Of a stretch of DNA of 64,000 nucleotides, positions 60,255 to 64,000 are shown one piece after another. The translations under genes and the position numbers were made by a program. The notes beneath the pieces were generated by a model. That model was not told the origin of the DNA, did not search any database, and saw nothing but the letters and a program-made list of their open reading frames with translations. Positions within the stretch are counted from its first letter, which is position 1. The number at the start of each line of letters is the position of its first letter. Origin of the DNA: Papio anubis (Eukaryota > Chordata > Mammalia > Primates > Cercopithecidae); contig NC_044981.1 in the NCBI RefSeq assembly GCF_008728515.1, positions 134,727,937 through 134,791,936 on the forward strand, written 5' to 3'.

Positions 60255-61349
60255 TGAAAACAGTGAGCAACAGGCAGAAAGAGAGGTTGGTAATCCCTGA
60301 AGGGGGATGCTAAAACTATATTGCCCTTGAGACTTTTATCTTCAGACTGATAGTAAGAGTGTTGCCCAGCCTGGGACTCCCATATGGAGCTGGCAGAGTT
60401 GGTCTGAGGTATGGGACACCTCATGGCTACTGGTAGGAGATGTAAATTATCTTTGAGATGAAAGCATGATCAATTTAGGCCTGCAGGGTTCCCACAGACT
60501 AACATAAAGCAATTAACTCACAATCAAAGGTCACCAAGCATTCTTGAAAGTAACTCACTGTGAGAGTTAGCAGAAACAACAGATGTAAATCCTCAAAAAA
60601 ACTGCAGGTATTGAGATTGTCAAATACAAATAGCCTTGTACAAAACCTCTAAAGAAATAAAGTGCAAATCATAAAGATTAACAAGGTGCTACCAGGAATA
60701 ACTAAACACAGAACTGCTTAACAAGAACCAAATGGAACTTGTAGGAAGGGAAAGCATAATTGTTCAAATTTAAAAATAACTCTTTGGATAGACTTAATAG
60801 CAGATTGGGCAAAATGAAGAGAGAATTTATTAGCTAGAGTTTAAATCTGAAGAAGTTACCCAGAACAAAACAGAAAAAAGGGCTAAGATGCTCAAGAAGA
60901 AGAGAACTAGGCCTGGGGATATCTCCATCATATATACAATATATTACAGAACTATAGTAATTGAAATCATGTACTTCAGCACAGAATAGTTTATTTCCTC
61001 TAAGAATATAATGGAAAATCCAGAAAATGACTCATATACTTATGTAATTTTGATATAGGACAGAAGTGGCTGTGTAGATCATTGGATCAATTCAAAAGTT
61101 ATGCACAGGTAACTGGATATGTATGTAGGGAGGGAGGAGGACCTGAAACAGCTTTCTACTATACATCTTGGACTCTTTTAAAACTTTCAAATAAAAAAGA
61201 GGATTTTTTGAAAACTCAGGTTTGAAGGGGACTTCTTAAAGAATAGACCCTAACCATAAAAAAGATTGATATATTTGACTTCATTAAAATTAATAACTGT
61301 TATTCATACCATAAGTAAAGTGGGAAGAAAAGCAACTGATGGCTTTCAG

Positions 61350-61850
61350 GACACATTACCCCAAAATATGGCATCTTAGCATACTGAATATTTTAACCTG
61401 AAAAAAATTTGAAAAAGTGACAGAAACAGGAAGATCTCTCTGACGTTCCCTTGAAACAGATCATAAGACCCTCATATGAGAAGTGTCCTCCTTATAACTA
61501 CAGGAAAAAAAAAAAAAAAAAAAAAAGCACCCTTCTTTCCAAAGATAAGGGACACAGAGAAGAATCTGAACAAACAGGCCTTGCTAAGTTTTCTGCGGTT
61601 TACTGTACTAGCTCATACTCTTTACCCTGTCATCGTCCTTTATAACGTCAACCTTCATCAAACCTACTAGAAAAACACTCGGGTTTAACTGTTGCATTAG
61701 TTCTTCATTTCCTTATGAAGTCTACCATATCTTGTAAAACTTATATTAATAAATTTGTATTTTTCTCTTCTTAATCTGTCTTTTGTAATAGAGGTCCTAG
61801 CCATGAACTCTTAACGTCTTGAAAGGAAAAGATGGTTTTCATCCCTTATG
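61350..61850 (+). mobile_element. Probable ERV LTR, sense, inside the L1
   Basis: GGCATCTTAGCATACTGAAT, CCCTTGAAACAGATCATAAG, AACCTTCATCAAACCTACTA, TTATATTAATAAATTTGTAT (poly(A) signal) and CTTAATCTGTCTTTTGTAAT follow a known LTR layout. An internal A22 tract lies at 61505-61526. Family not assigned. Confidence 0.55.
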
Positions 61851-61996
61851 CCGTCTGATAGGAGAAGATATTTGTAATACAAATTTCAGTCAAAGCTATA
61901 TACTGAACATTTCAGAGAAAAAAAACAGGTAGAGATATTTCAAGTATCTCAAAAAGTCATTTTAGTAGTAATCAAATATGTATTACATATCATTTT

Positions 61997-62077
61997 CTAC
62001 TGCTCAAGTAGAAAATCAAGAAGGCTGAGAATACAAAGTGGTAAGATATAATTTAATATAATTTAAATGGGGTTGGC
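61997..62077 (+). repeat. Inverted copy (right arm) of 60114-60186
   Basis: CTACTGCTCAAGTAGAAAAT through TAATTTAAATGGGGTTGGC. It contains a 10-bp duplication (ATTTAATATA) missing from the left arm. Confidence 0.88.
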
Positions 62078-62124
62078 ATACACTACTGTGGTAAGATATA
62101 ATTTAAATGGGGTTGGCATACAAT
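62038..62124. repeat. 50-bp tandem duplication
   Basis: GTGGTAAGATATAATTTA...GGGGTTGGCATAC occurs at 62038 and again at 62088. The first unit is 10 bp longer. Confidence 0.92.
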
Positions 62125-62219
62125 GCTGGTGGGTATATAAATTGGTAACAGTTTGGTGTATTATCTTGTAAAGCTTAATATTTACAATCTTTGTTTCATC
62201 AAAATGAGCTGGATACAAC

Positions 62220-62540
62220 CCAAGGACCATAGTTTGCCGACTCCTAAAATGGAGTAAACAGTATTTGAGAAATGGTGGAAGGATTTTAATGATAAGAGTA
62301 TATGAATGGAAGTGTCTCAGAAGACGAGGTTGAAAATGTTGATTGGAGCCTGCTTGTGAAAGGCCTTATGTGTCATAACTTTTGCCTTTTCCTCTTGAAT
62401 GTAAAGCAATGTAGTCATTTCTTCACATTTACATTTTAGAAAACTCATCCAACTAGCAATATATAGGACAAATCTGAGGTAGTCAACATGGGAAGCAGGA
62501 GGACTAGTGAAAAAACAATATTGGGTCCTGAAGGTAGTCG
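62220..62540 (+). repeat. Ancient interspersed repeat, same family as 32165-33000
   Basis: GAGCCTGCTTGTGAAAGGCC, TTATGTGTCATAACTTTTGC, AATGTAAAGCAATGTAGTCA and GACAAATCTGAGGTAGTCAA follow the same general order as the 32.7 kb copy. Confidence 0.35.
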
Positions 62541-63464
62541 AAGGTGGGGTGGAGAATTCAGAACCAGTTTCAGAGAGAACTAAGGAGATAGAATCAACTG
62601 TGTTTAAGAAGTAAGACAGTACACTAACGCTGTATTTTACCTAATTGAATGAATTTAATGGGAAACTTCATGAAAAATTAATATGCACATTAAAATATTT
62701 CTTCTTCATTACTATGAAACAATAATATTTTACATGTTTTTTACCATTATATACATTCCTAAAACGTACTTATTTTATTGCTTTCTTAAAACATATTTCT
62801 GTCACTTCAGAATTTTATATAGCATTTTGAGCTGTGTTTTTAAAACCAAAACTAATTTAGAGACTCTTAAGACTAGAAGATGCCTTTAGCAGTGTAAAAT
62901 TAATTTCCAATATCTTCAATATTAATCTGTAATTTTATTTCTTAGTTGTTTAAAGTCTTCATAGACTTTTGCACTATTTTCCACATCGGAAATATTTGGG
63001 TCGCATCCATATCATTATTAAAGGAGAATAAATTATTTTCCAATTTACTGTTAAAGCACACGGCATTTAGCTGCTCTCTTTTCTCACCAATAAAATCTCT
63101 GGTAGACCCTGTTTTAGTCAGTGATCTAATACTGGGCAAGTTTCATAAGATCACATGCGATGAGGAAGCCAGATTACTTAAAAGGATCATTGAGTTAAAT
63201 AATACATACTTCAAGATGCCCATAAGGTTTAGGCTTCCACTGTGGCAGCCTGTGATATAAATAACACGTGCTTTACACAACCTGTCATTGTATATTTATA
63301 TAATAGGGAGCTAAGATTTTTTTAAAAGCTGTTTTTCGATAATTTCATTTTTCCTATTCATAGTTTTTCATTTCTATATAATAGACCCAAAGAACTGACA
63401 TCTAGGTTATCTCTACCTAGAGCAGCAGCATCTACTCCTATTTCTACTATCCCATGTGTTTTAG

Positions 63465-63660
63465 TTTACAGAAACCTTTCACACCATTATGTTACTTGAT
63501 ATTCCTAAAAGCTACACAAGATGGGTAATGTTATTAATTTTATTTTATAGATGAAGGCATTCACTCTAAAAGATTCTCACTTGCTCATTGTCACACAACA
63601 GATAAGAGAACGAGATAAGAATCAAAACAGGGTCTTGCTGATCCAATCCTTGTGCTTTCA
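63465..63660 (-). repeat. MIR SINE fragment, antisense
   Basis: CACCATTATGTTACTTGATA, TTTTATTTTATAGATGAAGG, CTCACTTGCTCATTGTCACA and CAACAGATAAGAGAACGAGA match MIR landmarks in reverse. Confidence 0.65.
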
Positions 63661-64000
63661 GTGACACTGGACTTTTCTTGCACATTGGTTTGGTGATAGG
63701 TGGTGACAGATGGTGGAAACGGTTAGCTCTATAAAGGAATGTAACAAAGGGCCTTGAAATTTCCAGAGACAACTCAAAAATGTTTGTGTCAAGTTCACCT
63801 TATGTTAATATCCACAACAGTAAGAGATTTGTCTGATCAGAGACATCCTTGTGTTTTTTAAGGAGATAACTGATTTTCTATATGCCAATACAACCTACCT
63901 TAGGCAGGCTTACTGGCATTCTTTCATTTATTCAACTAATATTTTCTGTTGTATTGCTTCTTTTTAGGTCCTACTAGAAATTCAATGGTGAGAAAAATAA

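Larger units (their letters stand above)
60900..62220 (+). mobile_element. Ancient L1M fragment, sense, split by an LTR
   Basis: Before the LTR: TATTACAGAACTATAGTAAT (near 60949), TATTTGACTTCATTAAAATT (near 61272). After it: CAATGCTGGTGGGTATATAA and GGTAACAGTTTGGTGTATTA (near 62120). These follow L1 ORF2/3' order with broken frames. Confidence 0.65.
11017..64000 (+). other. PTPRK: PTPRK intron, 5' portion (at least 53 kb)
   Basis: No sequence matching the next expected exon (acidic linker plus transmembrane helix) was seen, so the rest of the window is one intron. Unique-looking stretches where I see nothing beyond short accidental frames include 11100-12590, 13600-15260, 17275-17890, 22000-22790, 25320-26560, 29005-30050, 30480-32160, 33010-34425, 35490-37890, 38400-40140, 42165-42510, 42835-43680, 44600-45390, 45940-47440, 48730-49850, 52240-52910, 54155-56180, 56365-59080 and 62545-64000, apart from repeats listed individually. 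Confidence 0.85.

Noticed and set aside
59840..60313. 157-codon plus-strand open frame
   Set aside because: It is largely TA and GA dinucleotide repeat (IYIY and RERERE runs), so it is low-complexity.
62946..63260. 104-codon plus-strand open frame
   Set aside because: No family resemblance, no upstream splice acceptor or promoter, and length expected by chance in 64 kb.
1..64000. CRISPR arrays, operons, phage or IS elements, tRNA or rRNA genes
   Set aside because: Genome style is mammalian, with Alu, MIR, L1 and MaLR elements and spliced exons. No regularly spaced repeats or structured RNA genes were found by eye.

Overview
The window is primate nuclear DNA. It carries two protein-coding exons, at 7680-7953 and 10980-11016 on the + strand, inside long introns packed with interspersed repeats. 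The exons encode the fourth fibronectin type III repeat and the following membrane-proximal stretch of a type IIB receptor protein tyrosine phosphatase. The residues (RTKR cleavage motif, ECYQVPVTYQNAMSGG, TYQGFWNPPLAPRKGYNIYF) fit PTPRK (RPTP-kappa) rather than its paralogues PTPRM, PTPRT or PTPRU. No other real coding exon could be supported, so this is a small piece of one very large gene: the end of an upstream intron (1-7679), a 3.0 kb intron (7954-10979) and at least 53 kb of the next intron (11017-64000).

The organism is most likely an Old World monkey rather than human or another ape. Two AluY-type insertions (40150-40454 and 42522-42820) carry sequence I associate with cercopithecid AluY lineages: GAGATCCGGCCACTGC in the A-tailed orientation, and CTTGAGCCACCGCGCCCGGCC at the head of the element. 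This call is from memory of those lineages and was not searched.

Layout. 1-7679: intron with old LTR, L2 and DNA-transposon remnants, and a strong 29-bp-stem hairpin at 4535-4608. 7680-11016: exon, 3.0 kb intron with one antisense Alu, then a 37-nt exon. 11017-23500: Alu copies, a roughly 1 kb antisense ERV LTR interrupted by an Alu, an old L1 body and a second LTR. 23560-25310: a G-rich block with recurring TCAGAG units followed by L1-like sequence. 26500-29000: Alu monomer, Alu, DNA transposon pieces and MER5A. 30060-30470: an unexplained minus-strand protein-like block. 32000-35500: ancient repeats, an MLT1-type LTR and tandem AT/CA repeats. 40100-44600: five Alu copies, including the young ones. 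45400-45930: an unexplained CpG-richer stretch. 47450-54150: LTRs and Alus. 59988-62220: a TC/TA/GA palindromic low-complexity block and an L1 copy split by an LTR, linked by an inverted duplication.

The two exons act together: the first contains the proprotein-convertase site that splits the receptor into two non-covalently linked subunits, and the second continues towards the transmembrane segment. I found no CRISPR array, operon, mobile bacterial element or novel gene system. The best leads for follow-up are the intronic hairpin, the inverted duplication near 60-62 kb, the unidentified minus-strand block near 30.2 kb and the CpG-richer island near 45.6 kb. Repeat family names below come from recognition by eye, and boundaries are approximate unless target-site duplications are given.
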